Positions 7,945 to 17,200 of a stretch of 30,223 nt of DNA are shown here, piece by piece. The position numbers and the translations under genes were made by a program. The stretch spans positions 1 to 30,223 of the forward strand of contig CAKZNY010000140.1 in assembly GCA_937132145.1 (NCBI GenBank). The letters are read 5' to 3'. Origin of the DNA: an uncultured Paracoccaceae bacterium. GTDB taxonomy: Bacteria > Pseudomonadota > Alphaproteobacteria > Rhodobacterales > Rhodobacteraceae. Below the pieces are notes generated by a model. That model made no database searches. It saw nothing but the letters and a program-made list of their open reading frames with translations, and had not been told where the DNA came from. Within the stretch, counting starts at the first letter, position 1; each line of letters begins with the position of its first letter.

Positions 7945-8445
7945 ATGGGTAAAATTCTTCCAATTTTGATCGTTCTTTTCGGCCTTGGTGCTGGCGCGGG
8001 TGCGGGGATATTTCTGCGCCCAGCCCCGATGATGAACGAGGCGTGTCAGGATGGCGGTTCCTGTGATAAAAAAGTGGTCGAAGATGCAGATTATGGCGAA
8101 GAGACTGAACCAGATTTAAACAATGTATATTACGTGAAGCTTAGCAGACAGTTTGTAGTTCCGGTGGTGAAAGGCAGTAAGGTTTCTTCGATGGTTGTGA
8201 TGTCGTTGTCGATTGAAACGACACCAGCGGTTGGGGATATCGTGTTCGCCAGGGAGCCGAAATTGCGGGATGCGTTGCTTCGGGTGATGTTCCTCCATGC
8301 GAATTCCGGCGGGTTTGACGGGCAATTTACCAGCAGTGAGGCAATGAAAGATCTGCGCGGCTCGCTTCTAGAAGCAGCGCGGAAAGTTATCGGAGATGAT
8401 ATATATAGTGTGCTGGTCACTGATATTTTGCGCCAAGATATTTAG
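7945..8445 (+). CDS. fliL: FliL-like flagellar basal-body protein
   Basis: FliL proteins are single-pass inner-membrane proteins that surround or stabilise the MotAB stator units. This 166-residue product has one N-terminal membrane segment (about 4-24, rich in Gly and Ala). An acidic linker with two cysteines follows (residues about 30-50), then a periplasmic domain containing YYVKLSRQFVVPVV and the LRGSLLEAARKVIGDDIYSVLVTDI C-terminus. Sequence identity to classical FliL is modest by eye, so the symbol is given on architecture and position after flgH. Its stop overlaps the end of the convergent arsR-type gene by four bases. It is the last flagellar gene here. Confidence 0.8.
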   Translation: MGKILPILIVLFGLGAGAGAGIFLRPAPMMNEACQDGGSCDKKVVEDADYGEETEPDLNNVYYVKLSRQFVVPVVKGSKVSSMVVMSLSIETTPAVGDIVFAREPKLRDALLRVMFLHANSGGFDGQFTSSEAMKDLRGSLLEAARKVIGDDIYSVLVTDILRQDI

Positions 8446-8798
8446 GTGTCGAGTGGAGGCTCGGTGCTGATACCTTGCAGCTCGATAAATTTTTCCAGTA
8501 ATTCAAAACTGTCGTCCAGAAACTGCCCGTAGGATTCCAGCCAGAAGGCAGCGGGTTTTAGGGCGTTGGGGTCGAGGCGGCACCATTTCTCGCGACCAGA
8601 TTTGTGTTGGGTAATCAATCCGGCTTTTGCCAAAACCTGGATGTGCTTGGAAACGGCGGCCAAGGATATATCGAATGGCGCGGCGATTTCTTTTACGGTC
8701 AGGTCGCCTTCTAGCAACATCAACAGAATTGCGCGCCTTGTCTGGTCGGACAAAGATGCGAAAATGGCGTTTAGCCGACTATTTGAATCTTCAACCAT
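8442..8798 (-). CDS. ArsR-family winged-helix transcriptional regulator
   Basis: A small dimeric DNA-binding repressor of the ArsR/SmtB superfamily. The winged helix is clear: RLNAIFASLSDQTRRAILLML, the recognition-helix region LTVKEIAAPFDISLAAVSKHIQVL, and the wing GLITQHKSGREKWCRLDP. It lacks the paired cysteines of metal sensors and looks like the ArsR type often encoded with SRPBCC/AHSA1-domain proteins, but no such partner is adjacent. The ATG at 8796-8798 (118 residues) is preferred to an in-frame TTG at 8835-8837, because the TTG lies inside a palindromic candidate operator and adds residues not typical of the family. It overlaps fliL convergently by four bases. Confidence 0.88.
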   Translation of the reverse strand: MVEDSNSRLNAIFASLSDQTRRAILLMLLEGDLTVKEIAAPFDISLAAVSKHIQVLAKAGLITQHKSGREKWCRLDPNALKPAAFWLESYGQFLDDSFELLEKFIELQGISTEPPLDT

Positions 8799-8828
8799 GT
8801 GATTGACTATAGGGGCGCCAAAAAAATG

Positions 8829-8846
8829 ATCAACCAAACAGTTGAT
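8829..8846. promoter_or_regulatory. Palindromic candidate operator for the ArsR-type regulator
   Basis: A perfect inverted repeat ATCAAC-N6-GTTGAT lies about 30 bases upstream of the preferred arsR start, where an autoregulatory operator would be expected. A related TGATTGACTATA element lies closer to the gene, at about 8799-8811. The symmetry is seen directly. Binding by this regulator is inferred. Confidence 0.5.
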
Positions 8847-8955
8847 TTTCCAGTTGCAAAGATTCCTGAAGGTCAGGCTGTGCCAGCTCGCCGCATGCAG
8901 AATAAATCTATATAATACAGATAGTTACGTCGTAGCGAAGCCTACTCACATATGC

Positions 8956-8984
8956 TTGACACAGCACGCTCACATACATATTGT
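8956..8984 (+). promoter_or_regulatory. Candidate sigma70 promoter of the atpIBEB'F operon
   Basis: A consensus TTGACA (8956-8961) is separated by 17 bases from TATTGT (8979-8984, 4/6 match to the -10 consensus). It is about 60 bases upstream of atpI, the first gene of the Fo operon, and in the only sizeable gap before it. The rest of the 8847-8955 gap shows nothing I can name. Confidence 0.5.
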
Positions 8985-9044
8985 CCGCCCGAATGCTCCC
9001 GATAGGGAATCTGTGTATTTAGAGACTGGAAAGGGAGGTATTGG

Positions 9045-9386
9045 ATGACCGATACACCAGACCCGGAAAAACTCGAAGTACTGGATCAGCGGATCAAGGC
9101 GGCGAAAGCCGCGATTGCGCCCGCCCCGATACGGGAGAGCAAGTACGAAAAGGTCAGTTTGGCTTGGCGTATGGTTTTAGAGCTCGTCATCGGAATGGCG
9201 ATGGGCATGGGTATTGGGTTTGGGCTGGATAGCCTGATCGGGACGCTCCCGATCTTCCTGATACTGTTTTCGTTGTTGGGCTTCGCGGCCGGTATTCGCG
9301 TTATGATGCGGACCGCCGAGGAAGTTCAGAGGCAAAAGGTCGCGCGAGTGGCCAAGAATGAAACGGCCCAGAAGGGTCAAAAGTGA
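9045..9386 (+). CDS. atpI: ATP synthase accessory protein AtpI
   Basis: AtpI is a small inner-membrane protein that assists c-ring assembly or Mg2+ supply for F-type ATP synthase and is dispensable for activity in tested bacteria. The 113-residue product has a hydrophilic N-terminus, then two membrane segments (about residues 45-66 and 70-90) with glycine-rich GMAMGMGIGFGLDSLIG, as in the AtpI/ATPase gene 1 family. The C-terminal tail is basic and cytosolic. A strong GGGAGG ribosome binding site lies at 9033-9038. It leads the Fo operon, with atpB ten bases downstream. Confidence 0.93.
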   Translation: MTDTPDPEKLEVLDQRIKAAKAAIAPAPIRESKYEKVSLAWRMVLELVIGMAMGMGIGFGLDSLIGTLPIFLILFSLLGFAAGIRVMMRTAEEVQRQKVARVAKNETAQKGQK

Positions 9387-9395
9387 GGATAAATC

Positions 9396-10160
9396 GTGTC
9401 GACAGATACTACGACTGAAGAAGCGACAAGCGGTTTCAACATCCAACCGATGAAGCAGTTCGAGATTCATCCGTTGTTTGGTGACGGCGCTATCCATTGG
9501 TACACGCCAACGAACGCAGCTCTTTGGATGGGGCTGGCTGTTTTTTGCGCTTACCTTCTGTTGGTTGTCGGCTCCCGTGGCCGCGCAATGGTTCCAAGTC
9601 GCAGCCAGTCTGTTGCCGAAATGACGTACGGTTTCGTTCGCAAGATGATCGAAGACATTACGGGCAAAGAAGGCCTGAAATATTTCCCGCACATCATGAC
9701 CGCTTTCTTGTTCATCCTGTTCGCAAACCTGCTCGGCTTATTGCCCTACAGCTTTTCGACCACGTCACAAATTGCTGTTACCGGCGTTTTGGCGATGACC
9801 GTTTTCCTAACGGTAACAATTTTGGGCTTCGTGATAAACGGCCCCGGTTTCATCAAGCTCTTCTGGGTTTCCAGCGCGCCGTTGGCCTTGCGCCCCGTGC
9901 TGTTCCTGATCGAGCTGATTTCGTATTTTGTCCGCCCCGTCAGCCATTCCATCCGTCTTGGTGGAAACCTTATGGCTGGTCACGCGGTGGTCAAAGTGTT
10001 CGCTGGCTTTGCCGGCGCACTGGGGATTGGGGCTATTATCCCGATAACCGCAATTGTCGCGGTCTACGGCCTCGAACTACTCGTAGCCTTCATTCAGGCT
10101 TATGTTTTCACAATCTTGACTGTGGTGTACCTAAAAGATGCGTTGCATCCGGCACACTAG
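9396..10160 (+). CDS. atpB: ATP synthase Fo subunit a
   Basis: Subunit a forms the two proton half-channels against the c-ring. The 254-residue polytopic protein has the conserved arginine of the [12 protein letters not shown] motif at about residue 187 and the C-terminal helix with [20 protein letters not shown]. The N-terminal [21 protein letters not shown] segment is usual in alphaproteobacteria. The start is GTG at 9396 with a GAGG ribosome binding site, and no better ATG precedes the conserved N-terminal segment. It sits between atpI and atpE, the standard order. Confidence 0.97.
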   Translation: MSTDTTTEEATSGFNIQPMKQFEIHPLFGDGAIHWYTPTNAALWMGLAVFCAYLLLVVGSRGRAMVPSRSQSVAEMTYGFVRKMIEDITGKEGLKYFPHIMTAFLFILFANLLGLLPYSFSTTSQIAVTGVLAMTVFLTVTILGFVINGPGFIKLFWVSSAPLALRPVLFLIELISYFVRPVSHSIRLGGNLMAGHAVVKVFAGFAGALGIGAIIPITAIVAVYGLELLVAFIQAYVFTILTVVYLKDALHPAH

Positions 10161-10202
10161 GGTTAACAAACTAATCTAGTTATTCGAAAAAAGGAGAATA
10201 CT

Positions 10203-10439
10203 ATGGAAGGCGATATCGCAGTAATGGGTCAAATGATCGGTGCAGGCTTGGCCAGTATCGGCATGGGCGGCGCTGGCATCGGTGTGGGTTTGGTTGCAGG
10301 TAACTTCCTGTCCGGCGCACTTCGCAATCCGGCAGCAGCTGGCGAACAGACAGCAACGTTGTTCATCGGCATCGCGTTTGCGGAAGCACTGGGGATCTTC
10401 TCGTTCCTCGTAGCCCTTCTGCTTATGTTTGCTGTTTAA
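10203..10439 (+). CDS. atpE: ATP synthase Fo subunit c
   Basis: Subunit c is the proteolipid that makes up the rotating c-ring. The 78-residue hairpin has a glycine-rich first helix, the polar RNP loop at residues 41-43, and the proton-binding carboxylate Glu61 in the second helix ([10 protein letters not shown]). The gene has a strong AAGGAGA ribosome binding site at 10191-10197, in keeping with the high copy number needed for the ring. Gaps on both sides (42 and 94 bases) are larger than elsewhere in the operon, and the downstream gap is hairpin-rich. Confidence 0.98.
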   Translation: MEGDIAVMGQMIGAGLASIGMGGAGIGVGLVAGNFLSGALRNPAAAGEQTATLFIGIAFAEALGIFSFLVALLLMFAV

Positions 10440-10463
10440 GCAAAACGCAGAACTGCGGTCACG

Positions 10464-10513
10464 ATACGCGTGGCCGTATATGGATTGCATCGGGCTGCGC
10501 TAGACGTAGCCCG
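10464..10513 (+). promoter_or_regulatory. Hairpin-rich atpE-atpB' intergenic region
   Basis: Two successive hairpins occupy the gap: ATACG/CGTAT (10464-10468 with 10475-10479), and a stronger nine-pair stem CGGGCTGCG/CGTAGCCCG (10491-10499 with 10505-10513, one G-U pair, five-base loop). No T-tract follows, so they are unlikely to be a full terminator. By analogy with other atp operons they may slow decay of, or end, part of the atpE message and so raise c-subunit yield. That role is inferred. Confidence 0.5.
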
Positions 10514-10533
10514 CCCTGCTATCGGAGAATATT

Positions 10534-11067
10534 ATGGCAGTTCAAGACGTCGCACTGGCAGTTGAGGCCTCCAAACCCGGAATGCCACAGCTCGATTTTT
10601 CGACATATCCGAACCAGATTTTCTGGTTGGTGGTGTCGATTGTCGTATTGTATTTCATCGTCTCCAAAGTGGCCCTGCCACGTATTGGTTCGGTGATCGA
10701 GGATCGGCATAACGCCATCGCAAACGATATTGAACAGGCTTCTGAATTCAAACGCAAAGCCGAAGAAGCCGAGGCAGCCTACAACGCCGCCCTGACTGAG
10801 GCCCGCGCACAAGCGATGCACATCGCAGGTGTTGCCAAAGCCGAGATCAAAGCGGATGTCGACGCGGCAATCGCCAAGGCTGACGCAGAAATTGCGGCCA
10901 AATCTGCCGAATCCGCGGTGCGTATCGACGAGATTCGTGCAAGCGCATTGAAAAGCATCGAAGAAGTTGCAGGCGCTGTGGTCAATGACATTATTGCTGC
11001 AATCATGCCGACAACCTCGGATGAAAAAGCAACCAAAGCAGCCGTTGCTGCACGTCTGAAAGGGTAG
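10534..11067 (+). CDS. atpF2: ATP synthase Fo subunit b'
   Basis: Subunit b' pairs with b to form the heterodimeric peripheral stalk found in photosynthetic bacteria and many alphaproteobacteria. The symbols atpX and atpG have also been used. The 177-residue protein has a short periplasmic N-terminus, one membrane helix (about 29-48, FWLVVSIVVLYFIVSKV), and a long Ala/Glu/Lys-rich coiled coil reaching the C-terminus. It starts after the hairpin-rich gap, and atpF begins three bases after its stop. The separate b' gene ahead of b is a lineage marker for this operon type. Confidence 0.95.
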   Translation: MAVQDVALAVEASKPGMPQLDFSTYPNQIFWLVVSIVVLYFIVSKVALPRIGSVIEDRHNAIANDIEQASEFKRKAEEAEAAYNAALTEARAQAMHIAGVAKAEIKADVDAAIAKADAEIAAKSAESAVRIDEIRASALKSIEEVAGAVVNDIIAAIMPTTSDEKATKAAVAARLKG

Positions 11068-11070
11068 CAC

Positions 11071-11634
11071 ATGATGAAACGTATTTTCCTCGCGGCTACT
11101 TTGCTGGCCACTCCGGCGTTCGCGGCCGTCGAGGGCACCGCATGGTACAGCCTGAACGACACAGATTTTGTTGTTCTAATCGCCTTCACCATCTTCCTCG
11201 GCGTTTTGCTTTACTTCGGTGTTCCGAAGATGCTGACAAAAATGCTGGATGAGCGCTCGGAAGGTATCAAAACTGAAATCGACGAAGCGCGTGCTCTTCG
11301 CGAAGAAGCCCAGACCATTCTGGCGTCTTTCGAGCGTAAGCACAAAGAGGTCGAGGCTCAGGTTGAAGGCATCATCGCGCATGCTAAAACCGAAGCCCAG
11401 ATCGCTGCCGATGCGGCCAAAGCTGATCTGAAAGACAGCATTGCGCGTCGCTTGCAGGCTGCTATTGACCAGATCGCCTCTGCTGAAGAATCGGCGGTTC
11501 GTGAAGTCAAAGACAAAGCGGTTAGCATCGCGATTGCGGCGGCTGGCGAAGTTATCGCGGCGAACATGTCGGCCAAAGATGCTGGCGGGTTGGTTGACGA
11601 TGCTATCAAAGTTGTCGGCGCTAAACTGCACTAA
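11071..11634 (+). CDS. atpF: ATP synthase Fo subunit b
   Basis: Subunit b, partner of b' in the stator stalk. The 187-residue protein has an N-terminal signal-like segment (MMKRIFLAATLLATPAFA, about 1-18), often seen in Rhodobacterales b subunits. A membrane helix lies at about 32-51, followed by the long coiled coil with KMLDERSEGIKTEIDEAR and alanine-rich heptads. It ends the Fo operon, and a bidirectional hairpin terminator lies between it and queG. The F1 genes are normally a separate operon in this group and are not in the window. Confidence 0.96.
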   Translation: MMKRIFLAATLLATPAFAAVEGTAWYSLNDTDFVVLIAFTIFLGVLLYFGVPKMLTKMLDERSEGIKTEIDEARALREEAQTILASFERKHKEVEAQVEGIIAHAKTEAQIAADAAKADLKDSIARRLQAAIDQIASAEESAVREVKDKAVSIAIAAAGEVIAANMSAKDAGGLVDDAIKVVGAKLH

Positions 11635-11655
11635 GATTTGCAACAGATTGATTTG

Positions 11656-11684
11656 AAAAACCCGGCCATTGTGTCGGGTTTTTT
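11656..11684. terminator. Bidirectional rho-independent terminator between atpF and queG
   Basis: A stem AAAAACCCG/CGGGTTTTT (11656-11664 with 11675-11683) closes a ten-base loop. Six T residues follow on the plus strand, and the A-tract gives a T-tract on the minus strand. It sits between convergent atpF and queG and touches the queG stop codon (11683-11685), so it can end both transcripts. Confidence 0.88.
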
Positions 11685-12732
11685 ATTGCGCGGGCAACCG
11701 TTTCATCGCCCATTCGGCTGCGTCCCGAACAACCGCGTCGTCGTCGTTCAGCAAGGCTTGTACGGATTCGTGCAGGCCAACCTCGCCTGAATTCCCAATC
11801 GCATAAAGAACATTTCGTACAAACCGGTTACGCCCGATCCGCTTGATCGGCGATCCGCTGAACACCTCGCGGAAACTTGCGTCATCCAGTGCAACCAGAT
11901 GTTCCAGCTTCGGAAATTGCAGTTCAATCCGCGCCCAATAGTTTGCATCCTTGGCAACACTAGCAAACTTGTTCCAAGGGCAAACCGCCAGACAATCATC
12001 GCACCCGTAAATCCGGTTGCCCAACATCGGGCGTAACGCCTCGTCAATCGGGGCGGCGCATTCAATCGTCAGATAGGAAATGCACTTCCGCGCGTCCAGT
12101 TTATACGGCCCAACGAACGCGTTCGTCGGACAAATATCCAGACATTTCGTGCAATTACCGCAGTGATCTTCTTCGGGTGTGTTCTTGGTGAAATCTAGCG
12201 TTGTGAAAATCGCCCCAAGAAAAAACCAACTGCCCTGCTCGCGGCTGACCAGATTGGAATGCTTCCCCTGCCAGCCTAATCCCGCAGCCGCCCCCAAGGG
12301 TTTTTCCATCACGGGCGCCGTATCAACGAAAACCTTGATGTTGCCACCAGCCTGTTCAAGCAGCCAACGCCCGACCCGTTTCAGCCGCTTCTTGACCAGA
12401 TCGTGATAATCCCGATTGCGCGCATAAACCGAGATGTTACCGCGATCCTGCATCTCCAATAGCCGCAAGGGATCATCGGCTGGTCCGTAATTTTCCGTTA
12501 ACATGATCACCGAGCGCGCTTCGGGCCACAGCTCGGAAGGGTCCCCACGCCAGTGCTGGCGCTCCGCCATCCATTGCATGTCACCGTGATAACCACCCTC
12601 GACATAGGCCTGAAGTCGCGCCGCCGCCTCGGGAATTGCGTCCGGTGAACAAACGCCAAAATCGGAAAACCCTTCATACAGCGCATGTTCGCGAAGGCGC
12701 CGCAAAAGATCGTCGTTTTCGGCCGCGCTCAC
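11683..12732 (-). CDS. queG: Epoxyqueuosine reductase QueG
   Basis: QueG reduces epoxyqueuosine to queuosine at the wobble position of GUN-anticodon tRNAs, using cobalamin and two [4Fe-4S] clusters in the cytosol. The 349-residue protein shows ferredoxin-type cysteines C191/C194/C197/C201 and C217/C244/C247/C251, the active-site region [12 protein letters not shown] (Asp137) and the YARNRDYH motif at 103-110. A C-terminal HEAT-like repeat ends at RLPAQ. The start is a GTG (12730-12732) directly abutting the upstream gene's TAG. There is no other start near the conserved N-terminus. Confidence 0.97.
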   Translation of the reverse strand: MSAAENDDLLRRLREHALYEGFSDFGVCSPDAIPEAAARLQAYVEGGYHGDMQWMAERQHWRGDPSELWPEARSVIMLTENYGPADDPLRLLEMQDRGNISVYARNRDYHDLVKKRLKRVGRWLLEQAGGNIKVFVDTAPVMEKPLGAAAGLGWQGKHSNLVSREQGSWFFLGAIFTTLDFTKNTPEEDHCGNCTKCLDICPTNAFVGPYKLDARKCISYLTIECAAPIDEALRPMLGNRIYGCDDCLAVCPWNKFASVAKDANYWARIELQFPKLEHLVALDDASFREVFSGSPIKRIGRNRFVRNVLYAIGNSGEVGLHESVQALLNDDDAVVRDAAEWAMKRLPAQ

Positions 12733-13398
12733 CTAGAAATCCAGATCGGCGTAATGCGGTGGCGGCACAAACCCCGGCACCAGATCGGACAGCAAAGGTC
12801 GAAAAGCCGGGCGGGATTTGATTTTGGAATACCAATCATGCACCGCTTGATTGCGCGCCCAATCGACATCGCTGACATAATCAAGGCAACTAAGCTGCGC
12901 CGCCGCCGAAAAATCCGCAATGGACATCCTGTCCCCGGCCAACCAGCGCCGTTGCTCCAACAGCCAACCCATGTAATCGAGGTGATATTTGATGTTTTTT
13001 GCACCCGCTTTAATGCGCGAACTATCAGGATATCCAGTTTTCATCAGCTTCTTGTTGATGCGCTCATAAAGCAGATTAACCGTAACCTCATGGTGGAATT
13101 TATCATCAAACCAAGACGCCAACCGTCGCGCTTCCGCCCGATCAGCAGGATCAGAGGGCAGCAACGGCACCGCTGGATATACCTCTTCCAGATACTCGAA
13201 AATCGCCGAGGATTCCGCCAAAATCAACCCGTCAACCTTCAACATCGGCACTTTTCCCGATGGGTTTTGCCGCAGATAATCCAGCCGCCGATCCCACGGA
13301 AACTCAACCACCAGATCTACATCGATTTTCTTTTCAGCCAATACCAGCCGGATTTTTCGGCAAAAAGGGGAAAGAGGCATGTGATAAAGGCGCAGCAT
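12733..13398 (-). CDS. fzlA: GST-fold protein, probable FtsZ-binding protein FzlA
   Basis: A 221-residue glutathione S-transferase-fold protein. The thioredoxin-like N-terminal domain (1 to about 80) has MPLSPFCRKIRLVLAEKK, the cis-proline turn GKVPML and the ESSAIFEYLEE motif. The all-helical C-terminal domain has the N-capping WLAGDRMSIADFSAAAQL. The acidic aromatic tail PPHYADLDF resembles the conserved tail of alphaproteobacterial FzlA, which binds FtsZ filaments and promotes constriction rather than conjugating glutathione. That assignment comes from recall of family features, so a catalytic GST cannot be excluded. It abuts queG and follows mtgA, a cell-wall gene, which is mildly supportive. 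Confidence 0.75.
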   Translation of the reverse strand: MLRLYHMPLSPFCRKIRLVLAEKKIDVDLVVEFPWDRRLDYLRQNPSGKVPMLKVDGLILAESSAIFEYLEEVYPAVPLLPSDPADRAEARRLASWFDDKFHHEVTVNLLYERINKKLMKTGYPDSSRIKAGAKNIKYHLDYMGWLLEQRRWLAGDRMSIADFSAAAQLSCLDYVSDVDWARNQAVHDWYSKIKSRPAFRPLLSDLVPGFVPPPHYADLDF

Positions 13399-13452
13399 TG
13401 GGAATTCCTGAAATTGAAGAACTCCCCTTCATTAGCCCAAATTCTCAATAAT

Positions 13453-14214
13453 TCAAGGAGAAGCTTTTGGTAAAAAGCAATCCGCACGGCCTTCATCCCG
13501 TAAAGTTGTCGCCCCGATCGCAATCCGGCTGGCACGTCTTTGCATCGTCGTCGAAAGACTACCCGCCGCGCGTACTTTAGGGTTGGGCAGCACCACAGCC
13601 AGCCGCGCCGCATCAGCCACCCGCAGGTCTTTTGGGTCATGCCTAAAATGCTTGGCGATTGCCGCATCAACCCCGAAAATCCCCTCGTCGAATTCGGCGA
13701 CATTCAGGTAAACCTCCATAATTCGCCGTTTGCTCCATAGGCTTTCGATCAGCACGGTAACGCCTGTTTCCAGCCCTTTTCTCAACCAGCTACGGCCAGG
13801 CCAAAGGAACACGTTTTTGGCGACCTGTTGCGATATTGTCGACGCCCCGCGCCCCGATCCACCTTCCAACGCCGTCGCGATAGCGTCAAAATCAAACCCG
13901 TTATGTGCACAGAAATTTGCATCCTCGGCGGCGGCAACGGCCAGCGGAATGTAGATCGACATGTCTTCTAAATTCCGCCAGTCTTTGCGAATAACGCCCA
14001 ACCTATTGTATTCACTGAACATCAGATAAGTTAACGGCGGGTTTATCCATTTGAAAACTGACACCAGAATAGTGGAAATCAGCAGAATTATCAGCGAAAA
14101 CTTTATAAAGGGACGCACCAACCACACCACCACGCGTACCGGCATGAACCAGTCGCGTTTGGGCTTCGGTTCTACCGGAACCTCTGCGGGTTTAGATGGT
14201 GGTCGTCTTGCCAT
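13453..14214 (-). CDS. mtgA: Monofunctional peptidoglycan glycosyltransferase MtgA
   Basis: MtgA polymerises lipid II into glycan strands without a transpeptidase domain. The 253-residue product has a cytoplasmic basic N-terminus and one membrane anchor (about 36-56). The GT51 motifs are EDANFCAHNGFD with catalytic Glu97, GASTISQQVAKNVFLWPGRS (about 123-142), WLRKGLE, and RIMEVYLNVAEF with the second Glu167. All catalytic motifs are intact and the length is normal. It is transcribed after gltB (35-base gap) and before the fzlA-type gene (54-base gap). Confidence 0.97.
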   Translation of the reverse strand: MARRPPSKPAEVPVEPKPKRDWFMPVRVVVWLVRPFIKFSLIILLISTILVSVFKWINPPLTYLMFSEYNRLGVIRKDWRNLEDMSIYIPLAVAAAEDANFCAHNGFDFDAIATALEGGSGRGASTISQQVAKNVFLWPGRSWLRKGLETGVTVLIESLWSKRRIMEVYLNVAEFDEGIFGVDAAIAKHFRHDPKDLRVADAARLAVVLPNPKVRAAGSLSTTMQRRASRIAIGATTLRDEGRADCFLPKASP

Positions 14215-14218
14215 GGTG

Positions 14219-14242
14219 TGGTCCGAAGTTGCCTCCGGACCA
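14219..14242 (-). terminator. Hairpin in the gltB-mtgA gap
   Basis: A seven-pair stem TGGTCCG/CGGACCA (14219-14225 with 14236-14242) encloses a ten-base loop between the gltB stop and the mtgA start. There is no T-tract on the minus strand, so it is at most a weak attenuator or an mRNA-processing structure. Confidence 0.35.
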
Positions 14243-14249
14243 GCAAGTA

Positions 14250-17200
14250 TCAGGCTGACACCGCAGTTTCAACATCGCTAAGCGGATGGGAAAGGCGCGT
14301 CAGCATTTCTTTAGGGCAAAGCTGCTTGAACTTCGGTAACATTTCGGACCAACGCAACAGGATTTTTTCGCCCTGAACGCTGCCGGTTTCCGCAACGTGC
14401 TGCTCGATCAAACCCTTCAGCTGGGCCTCCCAATGTGCGGATTGCACGGGTTGAACTATCAGGGTTTCCATATTCGTCCGCGTCTCCACCTCACCATCGA
14501 GGTCCAGAATGTAGGCCATGCCACCGGTCATCCCCGCGCCGAAATTGTCGCCAATCGGCCCGATAATTACGGCAACACCACCGGTCATGTACTCGCAACC
14601 GTTCGATCCACATCCCTCGATTACCACCTCGGCCCCCGAGTTTCGCACACAGAATCGCTCGCCCGCGCGGCCATTGGCAAACAGCTTGCCGGCCGTTGCG
14701 CCGTAAAGAACCGTGTTGCCGATAATCGTGTTATCCGCCGCTACCAATGGGCATCCCAGTCGGGGCTGAATCGTAATCATACCCCCCGAAAGCCCTTTGC
14801 CGACGTAATCATTTGCGTCACCGGAGACTTGAATTTTCAAGCCAGGTACTGCGAAGGCACCCAAAGATTGCCCCGCAGAGCCAGTCAGTTTGATGGTCAA
14901 ATGGTCGGGTTGCAACGAATTGAGCATCCCGAATTTGCCCACAATATGGCTGGAAACCCGCGTGCCGACAGAACGGTGCGTGTTTTGCACGGAATAGGAA
15001 AGCTGCATCTTTTCGCCGTCGTTGAAGAACGGTTGTGCATCCTCCACGATCTGCGCGTCCAGTGTGTCGGGTACGGATTGACGCTCGCGGTCACGATCAT
15101 ACTTAATCTCGCCCGCCTCGCTTGCGGAAATCAACAGCGGGTTCAAATCCAGATCATCCAGATGCGCCGAGCCGCGCGAAACCTGCGTTAGCAAATCTGC
15201 CCGCCCGATAACTTCCTGAAGGCTCCGCACCCCGAGGGAGGCTAGAATTTCTTGCACTTCTTGTGCATAGAACGTGATCAGGTTGACGACCTTATCCGCC
15301 GTTCCTGTGAACTTCTTACGCAGTTTCGGGTCCTGCACACAAATCCCGACAGGGCAGGTGTTCGACTGACATTGGCGCACCATAATGCACCCCATGGAGA
15401 TAAGCGCGGCGGTGCCGATGCCGTATTCTTCGGCGCCCATCATCGCGGCAATCACGATATCACGGCCCGTGCGCAACCCCCCGTCGGTGCGCAAAGTCAC
15501 GCGGTCCCGAAGGTTGTTCAGCGCCAAAACCTGATGCGTTTCGGTTAGCCCCATTTCCCAAGGCAGGCCCACATATTTGATCGAGGTCGCAGGCGACGCC
15601 CCCGTACCACCATTGTGCCCCGAGATCAAAATCACATCCGCCTTGGCCTTCGCAACACCAGCCGCAATGGTTCCAACGCCGCTTGAGGCCACCAGTTTCA
15701 CGCAAACCTTACAGCGTGGGTTGATCTGTTTGAGGTCGTAGATAAGCTGCGCCAAATCCTCGATCGAATAAATATCGTGGTGTGGAGGCGGTGAAATCAG
15801 CGTCACACCGGGGGTCGAATGCCGCAAACGCGCGATCAACTCGGTCACCTTGATGCCGGGCAACTGCCCACCCTCACCAGGTTTCGCCCCTTGGGCAACC
15901 TTGATCTCCAGCTCCTCGCATTGGTTCAGATATTCGGCGGTTACACCGAAACGACCAGACGCCACCTGCTTGATTTTTGCTGATGGATTATCGCCGTTGG
16001 GTTCGGGGTGGAAATGCGCGGGGTCTTCGCCGCCCTCGCCGGAATCCGACTTCGCGCCGATCCGGTTCATCGCCACGTTCAGCGTTTTATGCGCCTCGGG
16101 GCTAAGCGCACCCAGTGACATGCCCGGCGTTACAAACCGCTTACGGATCGAGGTGATGCTTTCCACCTCGTCCACCGAAATCGGTGCGTTTGCAGGCTTG
16201 AAGTCCAGCAAATCACGCAAATGTATGGGCGGTCGGGACCGCATATCCTTGGAATATTGCTTGAACAGATCATACGAGCCGCGATCGCAGGCCGCCTGCA
16301 ACAGGTGCATGGCTTGCGCTTCCCACGCATGGGTTTCGCCAGATTTACGCGCCTTATAGAACCCGCCGATAGGCAAAATATCCTGCCCTTTCAGCCAGCC
16401 AGTTGCGTGTACTTTTAATGCGGCACGTTGAATGCCCGTGATCCCGATACCGGAAATCCGGCTGTGCATTCCGGGGAAAAACTCGGCTACCATGGCACGA
16501 GAAAGCCCCACGGCCTCGAAGTTCAGACCGCCGCGATAAGACGAAATCACGGAAATTCCCATCTTCGACATAATTTTCAGCAGGCCTTGATTGATCGCCT
16601 CGCGGTACTGCTCTTTGGCCTCGTCCAACGTGCAATCCAGCAACCCGCGATCAATCCGGTCCGCAAGCGAATCCAGCGCCAGATACGCGTTAACTGTCGT
16701 CGCACCAGCAGCAATCAATACGGCAAAATAGTGCGGGTCGATACATTCAGCCGAGCGCACGTTCAGCGAAGTAAACGTCCGCAGCCCTTTTTGCACCAGC
16801 CAGCTATGCACCGCAGACGTCGCCAGGATCATCGGAATCGCCACGCGTTCTGCACTTTGATCTGTATCCGTCAGCACAATATGCGCGGTTCCGGCACGAA
16901 TGGCTTCTTCCACTTCGGCCTGAATTCGATAGAGGCCTTCTTGCAAGCCCTCCGTGTCATCAACCGCAAATGTACAGTCGATGGTCGCCGCAGTATCGCC
17001 GAAATACTTCATCATCGCCCAGAAACGTCCGTTAGAAACAAACGGGCTGTCCAGCGTCAGAATTTCGGTCTGGCTGCCGTCTTGATCCAGCACATTCTTC
17101 AAATTCCCGAACCGCGTCTTCAGGCTCATCACCCGAAATTCACGCAAACTGTCGATCGGAGGGTTCGTGACTTGCGAAAAATTCTGCCGGAAAAAATGGC

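Noticed and set aside
8842..9048. 68-codon open frame in the arsR-atpI gap
   Set aside because: It overlaps the candidate atp promoter, has no ribosome binding site that I can see and no domain-like pattern, and runs into the atpI start.
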